DNA of 64,000 bases, taken from positions 8,364,030 through 8,428,029 of the forward strand of contig CAIIXF020000009.1 in assembly GCA_903813345.2 (NCBI GenBank). Reading direction: 5' to 3'. Below the pieces are notes generated by a model, which made no database searches, was not told the origin of the DNA, and worked only from the letters and a program-made list of their open reading frames with translations. Shown piece by piece: positions 50,970 through 62,000 of this stretch; position 1 is the stretch's first letter, and each line of letters opens with the position of its first letter. The position numbers and the translations under genes are program-made. Source of the DNA: Owenia fusiformis (lineage: Eukaryota > Annelida > Polychaeta > Sabellida > Oweniidae).

Positions 50970-53900
50970 TCAATTGTGTTTATCAGCATGTCCTATTATT
51001 TCAATTACATATCCAGCCATGTCGACCTCCATTTCATCTGATTTCACCAGGAAGGCATGCTGCAGTAACATTGGGTATGTGGGTCTTTCCTTGTATTCCT
51101 TTTTCAAACTGGAACAAAACGTAAATATGTAGAGTTCATCAAAAAATTCAATTGAAAAATACTGCATCAACTTAAGATTTGTGGGTCATTCCCTGTATTC
51201 CTTTTTCAAACTGAAACAAAATGTAAATATGTAGAGTTCATCTAGAATTTCACTTGAAAAACATACTGCATCAACTTTAAGTCTGCAGGTTGCTGCTTGC
51301 AGTTCTTTTTCAAACTGATATGTACAATTGATCTAAGATTTCACTAAGAAAACATGCTCATCAAATTTAGGTATTTAGGTCAACTAAGGTCATTGCTTGT
51401 AGTAATTTCTCAGACTGAAACACAACATACACATGACTTGAACACCGCATAATCTCTTTTCATAATGAGTCAATAATACAGGTAAAAGTTTTGTATTAAA
51501 AATGACCCAACATTGATAGATTTACAGAAATTGACTGGAAAACTGATCTTGCCCTATTTAATTGATTGTAGTTATATGCTGATATATCCAAAAGTACATA
51601 ACTATGTTTGCACAAATAGTATCATTTGAAAGGCTATCATGTCTATTGCAATGTGCACTAGGATTGCTTTCTATTATATTTACCACAATCTGCTTGAAGC
51701 TTTCAAATTATTCAATACATGCAGATATCTTAAATGCACTTTAGGAAAACTCAGGTTGGCAAAATTATATGTAATTCTGTTTTAAGTGTTGGGCCCTTGG
51801 AGTTTTCAGTCCTATTTTATGAGAGCTTGAGTAATCTTTTCTAGTAAACAGCTTAAATCAAAATGACAGGTGAAGAAGGGGAGTTATATTTAGAATGAAT
51901 TGGGGGAGTTATATTGAGAATGCATTGGGGAGTTGTATGTAGAATGAATTGGGGGAGTTATATTTAGAATGCATTGGGGAGTTGTATGTAGAATGAATTG
52001 GGGGAGTTATATTTAGAATGCATTGGGGAGTTGTATGTAGAATGAATTGGGGGAGTTATATTTAGAATGCATTGGGGAGTTGTATGTAGAATGAATTGGG
52101 GGAGTCTGTTCATGCATTTCGCTTATATTTCATATCTAAAAAACATCACTAGTATTTTAAAGGGGCAACAAGGACTTTAGAGAGAAAATTCGAAACTTTT
52201 TATTTTTTCTGAGCTATCAGGTCAATATTTGGCTTAACATCTTCTTTGACATACCTATTTTCTTAAAATGTATGTATAAACTATCAATTTCAACATTAAG
52301 AAGTGTAAATTCAGTCCCAGCTTCTATAAATGGAGTCCCACGTTTCAAGAGTAATATCAGCTGAAATAATGTTCATCCAGGGGGTTTCTTTGTAGATAAT
52401 AAAATATATGTTAGTCTAGATGAAACATCCAAACTTAAATATATTTTGACACTGGTCCATGATCGTTGAATGGCCCCCCTGCACTAATTGTTGCACCTTT
52501 AAAATGATGAGTAAAAGCAATAAAGCAAGCAAGCTTTGCATCAACTCACCAATTAACCATGAAGTCATCAAAATCTGCGCTGAATTGATCCTGAGGTAAG
52601 CGTGGGGGGTCGTCCTCGACGACTTGTTTCAGTTGCTCAAATGGCGTCTTCCAATGAGCATAGGGAAACTTGCCAGTTGCTAACTCAATCTGCAACAGAA
52701 AGCAAAATGAGTTTAGGTCATCTGAAAATATGTCCAAGCAATTCAAGTAACAATGAAATAAAAAATAATAATTATGCAAAAAGGATCTCTTGCTCGAGAA
52801 TTGAAACTAGAGCATAGTCCAGACACTCATGAGAAAGGAGTGATTTTTAGATGTTTCTTGATGTATTGTATATTATAACGTAATTCTACTTGGTAACTCA
52901 CATCTTGGGGTCCTTCAACAAATTTAATTCTCCCACAATGCCCTATGATAACAGCCAGTCATATTTCTGATATTACAGATAATGTGTGATATTTTCCTAA
53001 AATCTCATCAGCCACAAATGGGTATCATATCAACAAAGCGCCAGTTACCAGAAATGGAAAATTTGTTAGATCACTCCAGGTTTTTTTCATCGGGTCTAAA
53101 TCCAAATTCTCCCAGGTTTGGTCAAAAAATCTAAACAGTTCACTCTTTTGACAGAGTGGAAACAGATTTTCAACCAGGTGCAGCACCCAACCGCTCTAAT
53201 CCTGGAGAGATGACTGACAGAACTTACCAAAGTTATTCCTAGAGACCAGACATCTGACTTGATATCGTACCCTTCTTTTTCTGTATTTCCCATCTGAGGG
53301 TTGATTCTTTCAGGCTGGAAACAAACGGAAAATATGTTCGATCATTAATGCAAATGTTGGAGTTTAATGTTTCCATGCATTAATTCTATTAAGTGGATAT
53401 GCCTTACATGTTCTATTTTCTAATGTCTTGCTTTACACAGAAACTCAGAATAATGATTTAAGATTCAATATCAAATGGTTTCTAGGACACTTTCAACAAA
53501 AAAATATTTGGGAGATTTTTGAATCAATTTTCACATTAAAAAGTGCAAAATAAAACCCAATGGATCTTTGTCATCTATTGACAGTGACCTTAAGGCCATT
53601 GGGATGGAACTTTAATCCATAATACTCAAATGAAAAAGAAAAACATTGAACCTTACCGCCATGTATGGTTTGCAACCTGCATCTATTGTCTTGGCAATAC
53701 TATCCACTAAATACCCACTTATTCCGAAGTCACATATTTTCACTTCACCCCGCCTATTTATTAGTATATTGGAAGGCTTTACATCTCGATGTATGACTTG
53801 TAACTCACTTTGCAAGTAATGTAAGGCTTTAACTACCTATAAAAGAGAATGTTGCGAGCTTTAGCTTAAATAATGATTAACAACTGATAACAGAGAATTT

Positions 53901-56900
53901 AGTATGTCCCTGTCACACTTGGCTGCACTTTGGTCTTTGAAGTGATGATGCATGGTTAGACAGATATTTGACAAATACTAAAGCAGATGTAAAACAGCTG
54001 CATGGGAACTGTATAGTACTAAGTAATAAAAATGAAATCGGTGTTCAAATTCCACTGTGACATCACAACCAGTAAAAAAATGGGAACATAATAGAAACAG
54101 ACAATTTTTCCATCATAATTCAATTTTTTCATAATTAGAATACCCAATATTGAGTTGCTTTTGGCGCAATTAATGGAAAAGCATTAAAGATATACTCATG
54201 ATCTAGACAACATACCTGGTAAATATCCGACCCATGTTTTTCATAACAGAAACTATACTATTTTAGCCCAAAACTGCCACGTGTCCGCCATTTCATCTCT
54301 CCATCATGACTAATATTACTCTTATATGACGTCACACCAATAAGACGAAATACATGACAACAGTATCCATAAACAAAATACCTGAATTCTGATCGCAAAA
54401 GGTCAATAATGGAACTTCATCTCTGACGTCATAACAATATTGTAGAATATACATGGATACGCATGGCCCATTGTTATGACGTCACACCTTAGTTTTGTAG
54501 AATTAGCATGGATACTCATAGAAACATTTAATCTGTTGCTATGTTGATCGCTGGTATGTTGTTGGTGTTTATAAACCAGTGATGTCACAAATAAATCTCA
54601 TCTTGCATGTGTAAAATTTTAAGATGAAATGAGAAATCAATGTGTTCCCAATTTTTGAGTATTCGAATTGATATACTACATTAGCTAAATAAATCAATAA
54701 AAATTATGACTACTTTTAATGCAAAAATAAGTGCAATATACGTACATACAATATTCTCTCTAATGTGTGCACAGAAGTGCAGTTTCTTAATTAAAATTCA
54801 GAATGGTAAGATATTTAGATTCCAATAAGCGCACATACAAAAATTTTGAGAAATTATTGACTTTATCATTTTCATTGTATATAATGTTATAAACATACTA
54901 AGGTTTATAAACTCTTCACCTCCTGTATTTCTTTCTCTGCATTACATATAGTCTTCAATTGTTGTGTAAACGATTAAGAAATATAGACCGAATAGCAGGG
55001 GTAATATCGTCTAATACACCCCGCAGGGCTAGGCACAAACGTTTTCTGTAACCTGAACGACCGAAGGGAGTGAGGGGTTAGAAAGGTTTCGTGCCTAGCC
55101 CTAAGGGGTGTATTCGACGATATTACCCCTGCTCTGAGGTCTATATTATGATTCGAACATGAAAACTCACTAAAATGTTTCAAATATTCATTATGGTCCG
55201 CCATTACTACTGCTCGCCGTTATGACGTCACACATTACTCGTATCACCAGGGATATGTTCGCGAATATACCCCGGGTGAAATGTTGACTTTGTTCACAGC
55301 TTATAGAAGGCGTGAATCAGTCATGTTCGAATCAAAACTAATGCATTTAAATTGTGTTTCATTGTGACCATATTCAACATAAAAGGCACATGTGCACTCA
55401 TTGGAACTGTGCACTCATCAGAACTGTGCACTCATTGGAACTGTGCACTCATTAGAGAGAATATGGTATACTATTTGGAAATGCCTTACTGCAGATGTTA
55501 TTTTTCCTAGTACAACTTCAGGGATTTGTGTCTCAAGTTCATATACTTTTTTGTAGAATTTGTCAAGGGATGTATCCATGACTTCCATACAGATCCACGC
55601 ATCTCCCTGCAAGCAACATATTTCATTCAATTACATAACATTACATGGACAACACATAATATCTAATAATAACACTATACAGTAAAACCTGCCTAATCCG
55701 AACACCAGAGAACGAATAAAAGCATTAGGATTAGTTTTTTTTTACATTTGCAAGGTTCTAGATTTTGAAAAAATGTGAACATATTCTCTAGAACTTGGTA
55801 TCATTTTTCATATATACAAATGCACTCTTAGAAAATAAAACACCTTAGAAACACATTTATTTACCTCTCTAAATAAAGCACCATAGTAACTGACAGTGTA
55901 TGGACAGCCACCAGTTCTCTTGGATATATCAAGGTCCATTAATAAACGCTTTTGTTCCCTCACGTTCATTGTTGCAGTTATGCGCTGAAAAATCAAAAAA
56001 GTTTACAAAGATCACAGATCCGGAGCCAGATCCAGCCCCTCCTGGTAGAAGGCTCAAAGGATATTGAGCCTAGACACAGAGGAGGTAATCTGGCAGAGGT
56101 CCGTGACAAAGATTATCATATACAGCACATCTATTAAAGTATCTTATTAAACAGTGTCATTAGCAATCATATCCCGCAATCAATTACAAATTTTCAGATT
56201 TTCTTGCAATAATGGATACCTGTATAAAAGTAAAGAAAATCAGGTCTGTTTGAATTATGGGTGTATAAAGTACATGTACCGCTATTGGATAATTAATTCT
56301 ATAATAATTGCTTCCCAGTTATTCAAATTGGATACATGTTTCCCCATGTATGCAACACAGGTCATTTAAACAAAATCTGGGACAAGGTGAAAAATATTTA
56401 AATTGGGTTTTGTTGGTCACTACAAGGGGCAGTTACATCATGAAAGCTACATTTGAAAAACAGACTTTTTGTGGTATCACTGAAATATTAATTGCACATT
56501 GAACCTTGATTTTTTATCAATTTCCATGTAAAAGACAGTATCATGAATAATAAGCCTTACCTTCACCGCAAGTACTGTGTTACTAGGCCTGTGTCGGACT
56601 TTTTCCACGACGCCATAAGCCCCACGTCCGAGCTCCTCTATACTCTCTAGATCAGCAGCCTCAACTTCAAATGTTTTCTCTTCTATAGTAATTGTCGCCT
56701 TGGAGTCAAGGTCTCTTGGAGGTCTGTAATCAATAAATTAATGAATAAGCAAAGGAACATCATTCTTACCAAATTCTCGGAACAGGTGGCATTAAGGATG
56801 AAATTCTCTGAATCAATCAAAACACAATTTTTGTCAACTGAATCTCTGGAAATAAAGTCAAATGGTTGTTTTGTATCTGTTTTAGTTTGGATTTGCCTCA

Positions 56901-59667
56901 TGAATTTTAGATCCTGTCGCATTGAAGCAAGTTAGCACTGCACCCATTTGATATTTTAATAATAAGAATCCATTTGCACCCACTTGAAAATTTTAATAAA
57001 TAGTACCGTGGGTACTGGGCTCACATGGTGTTGCTCAAAAGTGAATGATGGCTCAAATGACAGAAAATAAAAAATAAAAAAAAAAACAGATATAATTTTT
57101 TGAAACAAAACTATATCATACAACTACTCCTTATAAAGACATGGCTTTTTACAATGCAGGACACCATGAATATTATTTGTAAGGCTAGGAAATGGGCCAA
57201 AAGTGAATTTCATGAGCTCTTAGTTTCTATGGATTACTATGTCGTAAAGCGTCATATACTGTCATTCTGCATCAATGATATATAATACAGAACACTTGTC
57301 AAACATGAAGTTAGCAAACAAGCTTTTCCTAGAGGTGTTTATTTTCTATTTCTGTAATTTAAAAATATATCACAATTGACGTAAGGGTTAGCAGAATGAC
57401 GATATATGACGCTTTACGACCCTTAACTAAAATGGCTGAAAATAAAGAAAATGGATATAATGTTTTGCTGATTTTTTGTAACAAAATTATTTCATGCAAC
57501 TACTCTTTACATTGACATGGATTTTTACAATGCAGGACACCTGAAATTATTTGTATTTCGTGAGACAAAATTGGTGGCCATTTTGAAAATAGGTGAGCTT
57601 TTGAACCAGGAGTCATAGGTAGTGTTGTCGCGATTGATCAATACATCACGATATACATCGCTAACGCTGATTCTGGCAATACATCGATGTCTGAAACAAA
57701 ACATTGATGTTTAAAAAAAATTAATTTGCTAAATATCACCCTTTCTTATCTTATTTTGACGCAAATCGCTTACCTTTCAGTTTTAGCTAGTCGAAATGAA
57801 CCATTAATCTAAAAAATTTTACTTTACTTTCATTTCATCGTTACTAGAAGTTCCCGGATGAACCAGCATACTCTTATTAATTTGTTCTGTACAGTATTTT
57901 AGTGCATTAGCGTTCGGTATATTTTCTCAGACTTTTTCTCGATGTACATCGTGATGTGCATCGATGTTTACTACTGAAAATTGCTGATGCATCGATGTAC
58001 GATTATGGCACATCGCCACAATACTAGTCATAGGGGAGTTTTCTGTATTGATGTTGAACAGAAATAACTTAAAACAGGAATCCTATCGACAGAGGTTTTA
58101 AAACATGCCATGATTGTTGATGGACGGACGGACAAGTGAGTGATTGCAAAAGCTCACCATGTGAACTAAAAACCATGTAAAATACGAATATTTTGCCCAA
58201 ATTTGATCTAACTTGTGAATTTTGCACCAACTTGAGAAAAAAATCCTTGGGAGAACATTGCATAGAGTATATATATAGATTTTACTCACACAGGACTAAC
58301 AGGTTTGTCAGGTTCAAAGTTGGCAAACTTTAGCTTTGGCCCCTTCTGCTTTCTGTTTCTTGCCGCTGAAATATACAGAAACAATATTGCATTTGCATGA
58401 TATGATAGATACAAAAGACTGGCACATTACTAAATACATATCTGCTGTGTTAAACTAATTATGTATAATCAAGAAGCAAATATCTGTTAATATAGATCAG
58501 GATGCAACCAATTATGCTTGGCTTATACTGATGGTGCAGGTACATCTAGTTGTCAACTAAGGCAAGAAAATTGGCTTAAATTCATAAGGATATAATAGCT
58601 CTACAGTATGGGTTACTCTTTCATATTTCTATTATATGGGTCAAGCTTTCTAGGGCATGGGTCAAGCTTTCTAGGATATGGGTCAAGTTTTCTAGAGTAT
58701 GGACCAGGCTTTTTATTATATCAGACTATGGGACAAACTTTCTAGGATATGGATCAAGTTTTCCAGAGTATGGACCAAGCTTTCTATTATATGGGCCAAG
58801 CATTCTATTGTATGGCTCATGTTTTCTAGGGGTCACACTGCCCTGGTGGTGGGGCACCTCAAAAAGCAATAAAATACACTCGACACAAATAAGTTGATCC
58901 AGTGCACTCAATAGAGGTCAAAATATGGTGATCTAATAATTAATAATGGTTATACATCTGGTGCCTCATACAGCGTACATACATGATTTAATCCTACTCG
59001 TAATTAGGTGTTTATAAAGCAACAGGTTGTCATTGAAAGGGGAAGGTTACTTATTCCACTTAGTTTTTTCTAATTATAGCCACATACACAATCTGTAATA
59101 ATTATGTTATATAACATGAGTTTGTATAATCTCGAGGTAATTTGTGTCAAATATATGTGCAATTATAAAATATCCTCTATAGTTTAGTGGATATAGAGGA
59201 AGGGGTGATTATGAAAGCAATACCAGCCTTATTTGTGCTTTATCATTCACTAACATATTCCAAACCGCAAAAATGATTTGATTCGAAAACAAATCAATCA
59301 ACTCGATCAATCTGAAACACCAATAACTGACCAAACACTGATGACCCCTCCGTGACCTACTTAAATTTTATGAAGTGATCAGTTAATTTCAAACCAATAT
59401 TTATGTTAAAATATGACCCAAAAGACTCCTAGAAACAATAACCATTGATATTCTACCACTAAAAGTATTATGTCCATCGCTAATAATGATAACAGAGTGC
59501 TTCCTCTTTTGCAAGAATTCTTTGAAATTGAATCACAAGGAATGGGTGAATCATTCACTGTGTTTATCTCATGATTTTTGCAGAATAACTGCAAATTACT
59601 AGCATGGCAATCGCATGGTGACATACACCTGATTTATTTGATGCAAATAAAGTAGATTACCTGACAT
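50970..59667 (-). CDS. MAP2K6: Dual-specificity MAP kinase kinase, MKK3/MKK6 type
   Basis: Phosphorylates p38 MAP kinases. Nine minus-strand exons: 59667-59661, 58365-58290, 56723-56561, 55984-55865, 55606-55490, 53836-53657, 53314-53228, 52689-52550, 51108-50970. They join in frame to 342 residues (human MKK6 334, MKK3 347). The 7-nt first exon encodes only MS plus one base. N-terminal basic docking segment KQKGPKLKF, then PPRDLDSK. Kinase motifs: [12 protein letters not shown] (Gly loop), LAVK (Lys), [52 protein letters not shown], activation loop SIAKT (two phospho-sites), [49 protein letters not shown]. The C-terminal ~20 residues match the DVD docking position. One gene here may represent both vertebrate MKK3 and MKK6, so the symbol marks the subfamily. 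Confidence 0.95.
51079..51480. repeat. Four tandem copies (about 100 bp) spanning the acceptor of the last kinase exon
   Basis: The segment with CTTTTTCAAACTGGAACAAA and ATGTAGAGTTCATC at the start of exon 9 recurs at about 51201, 51306 and 51405 with increasing divergence. On the minus strand each early copy presents a TTTCAG-type acceptor followed by the exon-start reading LKKEY. The true exon is the lowest-coordinate copy, the only one open through RPTYP to the end. Confidence 0.8.
51890..52105. repeat. 49-bp dimeric minisatellite, about four copies
   Basis: Alternating GGGGAGTTATATTTAGAATG and GGGGAGTTGTATGTAGAATG half-units of 25 and 24 bases. It lies in intron 8 of the kinase gene (between 51108 and 52550). 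Confidence 0.9.
54972..55332. mobile_element. Hairpin element, copy B, with shared promoter-like module
   Basis: Stem arms ~54994-55045 and ~55081-55132 pair with only a few mismatches (AGCAGGGGTAATATCGT against its inverse). The loop holds GAACGACCGAAGGGAGTGAG. Outer words ATATAGACC and ATTCGAACATGAAAACTCAC match copy A at 22813-23036, in opposite orientation. Beyond it, 55282-55332 repeats the ~50-bp segment found upstream of the Crypton recombinase (GTTCACAG, TTATAGAAGGCGTGAAT, CATGTTCGAAT). In intron 5 of the kinase gene. Confidence 0.75.
55390..55455. repeat. Short tandem repeat TGTGCACTCATTGGAAC, about four copies
   Basis: Units of 17-18 bases immediately beyond the donor of kinase exon 5 (intron 5). 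Confidence 0.8.
57240..57425. mobile_element. Short MITE with CGTAAAGCGTCATATA ends
   Basis: GTCGTAAAGCGTCATATACT at ~57241 and AGAATGACGATATATGACGC, TTTACGAC at ~57393-57420 are inverse. Flanking blocks (GGCTTTTTACAATGCAGGAC at ~57143 and GGATTTTTACAATGCAGGAC at ~57520) are a direct repeat of about 120 bp around it. In kinase intron 2. Confidence 0.65.
57620..58026. mobile_element. hAT-like MITE with exact 8-bp target duplication
   Basis: Ends TAGTGTTGTCGCGAT and ATCGCCACAATACTA (inverted, two mismatches). Flanked on both sides by GTCATAGG (57612-57619 and 58027-58034). Interior is rich in ACATCGATG. 407 bp, no transposase. 8-bp duplications and TAGTGTTG-type ends fit the hAT superfamily. 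In kinase intron 2. Confidence 0.88.
58600..58815. repeat. Degenerate short tandem repeat ATGGGTCAAGCTTTCTAGG
   Basis: About nine imperfect units of roughly 20-25 bases (TATGGGTCAAGCTTTCTAG, TATGGACCAAGCTTTCTAT and others) in kinase intron 1. Confidence 0.8.
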
Positions 59668-60639
59668 CCCGGATCTGTTGACAAGTAATTCCTAAGACTA
59701 TTTTTGTGAATGGGATGGCCAGTCGAATCTTCACATGGGTTGGACTTCTAATGTCTATTTGACTATTTCACCTTCAAACATACGATTTCTCTGTTCTCAT
59801 CTCGTCAGCATATGCTCACATGTCTATTCCATTAGTTGACACAGTTCTATCAAGTTTGGTAAGCTTTTACTGTAGAAAACCAGTTGTTTTATTGTAAAAT
59901 AATCTAAATCACTTTTCGCCAGTTTTGAGGAAAACCCATCTGACGTCACAGGATGAATCATCCAGGGTCTCGCAGGTGCTCGTTAAATTCCGAGATAATC
60001 TTGTTTCGTTTAGTGCAAATATCATCTAACCCTGCTGTTTTCATTCATGATTAAAAACCATGTGCAAACATTGGAACAGTCAGAGCTAAAGAATTAAACC
60101 CAGATATAAAATATTTACCATTACATTTTTAAACATGTAAGAAATCGTGCAAATGTAAATGCAAGTCTATCTTTGATTTTACTGAGAATTCCCGGGAAAG
60201 GTTGGCATGGGTGATGTTCACAATAATTCAGTGATATGGAGGTTTACCCCGGTGTTTTCTGGTACCTCTATTTTACTGGAATAACGAATATCCTTAGCTT
60301 GGCTCAGGTTGGTGATGGTTACCCTTTTCTCTTTTGGTATGGTTATAGCCCGGGGGTTCTATATAAACCGGCCTTGCCACATAAACCCATTTGCATTTCT
60401 ACTCGGGGTGGAAGGTGTGAGAATAGTGCAAGAAATGACTTTGTGAGTTGGATGGAGTTTCTCTGTATTTTTCATTCTATTAGGGTTTCCTGCATAAGGG
60501 ATTTCGCCTGCGAAGCATATTACTCTTGCGAACATATCTAAATACTGGTCCGAAGAAGACATACCTTGAATTTTTTAGAAAAAAATGGCTAAAAATGGAA
60601 ACTACAAAAAGTCAAAATGTTCAACTCAAACAAAACTCT
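59668..60639. other. Upstream flank of the kinase gene
   Basis: Contains the 5' UTR/promoter region of the minus-strand kinase and a CRE-type TGACGTCA at 59941-59948. The open frame at 60236-60541 has no recognisable domain and is not called. Confidence 0.5.
59941..59948. promoter_or_regulatory. CRE-like TGACGTCA upstream of MAP2K6
   Basis: Perfect palindromic CREB/ATF site about 275 bp upstream of the kinase start codon. p38 signalling acts on ATF/CREB factors, so feedback is possible. The same word is over-represented across the window in repeats, which lowers the weight of this site. Confidence 0.35.
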
Positions 60640-62000
60640 AGCCATTTAATATTAACACTGTGTATTATTTAATGTTTTTCAGATGTTTCAGGACCTTCAT
60701 TAGTGTACTAGTGTCTAGAAATAAGATAATTAAGGACAAAATTTTGCATTTTTGATCATTTTCGCTTTCAGCAGTAACATATAGTTCCTTATATCTTGAG
60801 TTTAATGCTGACTGGTTGTTGCAATTTTGATCAAATCTGTTCTTGTACATGTATTCTTCCATTTAAGATACAAAAAATGTATATTGGACCACCAATGGTC
60901 ATATTAGAGCTTTCAGATCTCCCCTACCCCATTTATTATGAAAAATTACCGAAACATATGAAAAAGTAAAATAACTTGAAATCATAAACTTAAACAATCT
61001 TTTAGCTATTCTATATCAATATTATGTGTTATTTAGTGTTTTTCAAATATATCAGAACCTTTATTGGTATACTAGTGCCTAGAAATGAGATATTTAAGGA
61101 CAAACGTTGCATTTTTTAATCATTTTAGCTTTCAGCCCTAACATATAGTTCCTCATATATAGAGTTTTATGCTTACTCGTTGTTGCAATTTTAATCAAAT
61201 CTGTTCTTGTACATGTCTTCTTCCATTTAAGGTATAGAAAATGTATAGTGGACCACCAATGGCCACATTAGAGCTTTCAGATCTCCCCTACCCCATTTAT
61301 CATGAAAAATTAAAGAAAAATATGAAAATATAAAATAACTTGAAATTATAAAAAAACTTTAACAAAGTTGTAGCTATTCTATTCTATATCAATATTATGT
61401 GTTATTTAATGTTTTTAAGATATTTCAGAACCATTATTGGTAAACTAGTGCCTAGAAATGAGACATTTAAGGACAAAACATGGCATTTTTTTTATCATTT
61501 TCGCTTTCAGCAATAGCGTATAGGTCCTTATATCTTGAGTTTCATGCTGATTGGTTGGTGCATTCTTGGTCAAATCTGTACTTGTACATGTCTTCAACCA
61601 TTTTATATAGACAACATGTATATTGGACAACCAATGTTCGTATTAGAGCCTTCATATCTCCCCTACCCCATTTATAATGTAAATGAAAGAGTAATTTCAA
61701 AACATAAACTTTAACAAAATTGTAGCTATTCTCTACCAATACTATGTATTATTTAATGTAACCTTCATTTGATTACATTTGTCTAAAGTTTATGGACAAA
61801 ATTTGGCATTTTTAGCATTCTGCTTTTAGCAATAGCATATAATTTTCCACAATTATAATTCTTTGATGATAGTTGATATATGTTTTTTTTTATTGAATCT
61901 GTCTTCTTTGATTTAAGTTATAGAAAATGTATGTATAAGATCTCCCCTCCACCATTTAATAAGAAAACCAACAAAAATTTTATTATTATTGCATGTTAAT
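60640..62000. repeat. Tandem repeat of about 360 bp, four decaying copies
   Basis: Anchor ACATATAGTTCCTTA occurs near 60778, 61141, 61517 (GCGTATAGGTCCTTA) and 61836. Shared blocks include TAGTGCCTAGAAATGAGA, TGTTCTTGTACATGTCTTC and TTAGAGCTTTCAGATCTCCC. A further degenerate piece lies at ~62580-62720. No coding capacity is shared between copies. Confidence 0.85.

Noticed and set aside
60236-60541. 101-residue plus-strand frame near MAP2K6
   Set aside because: No domain, no plausible gene context, composition like surrounding non-coding DNA.
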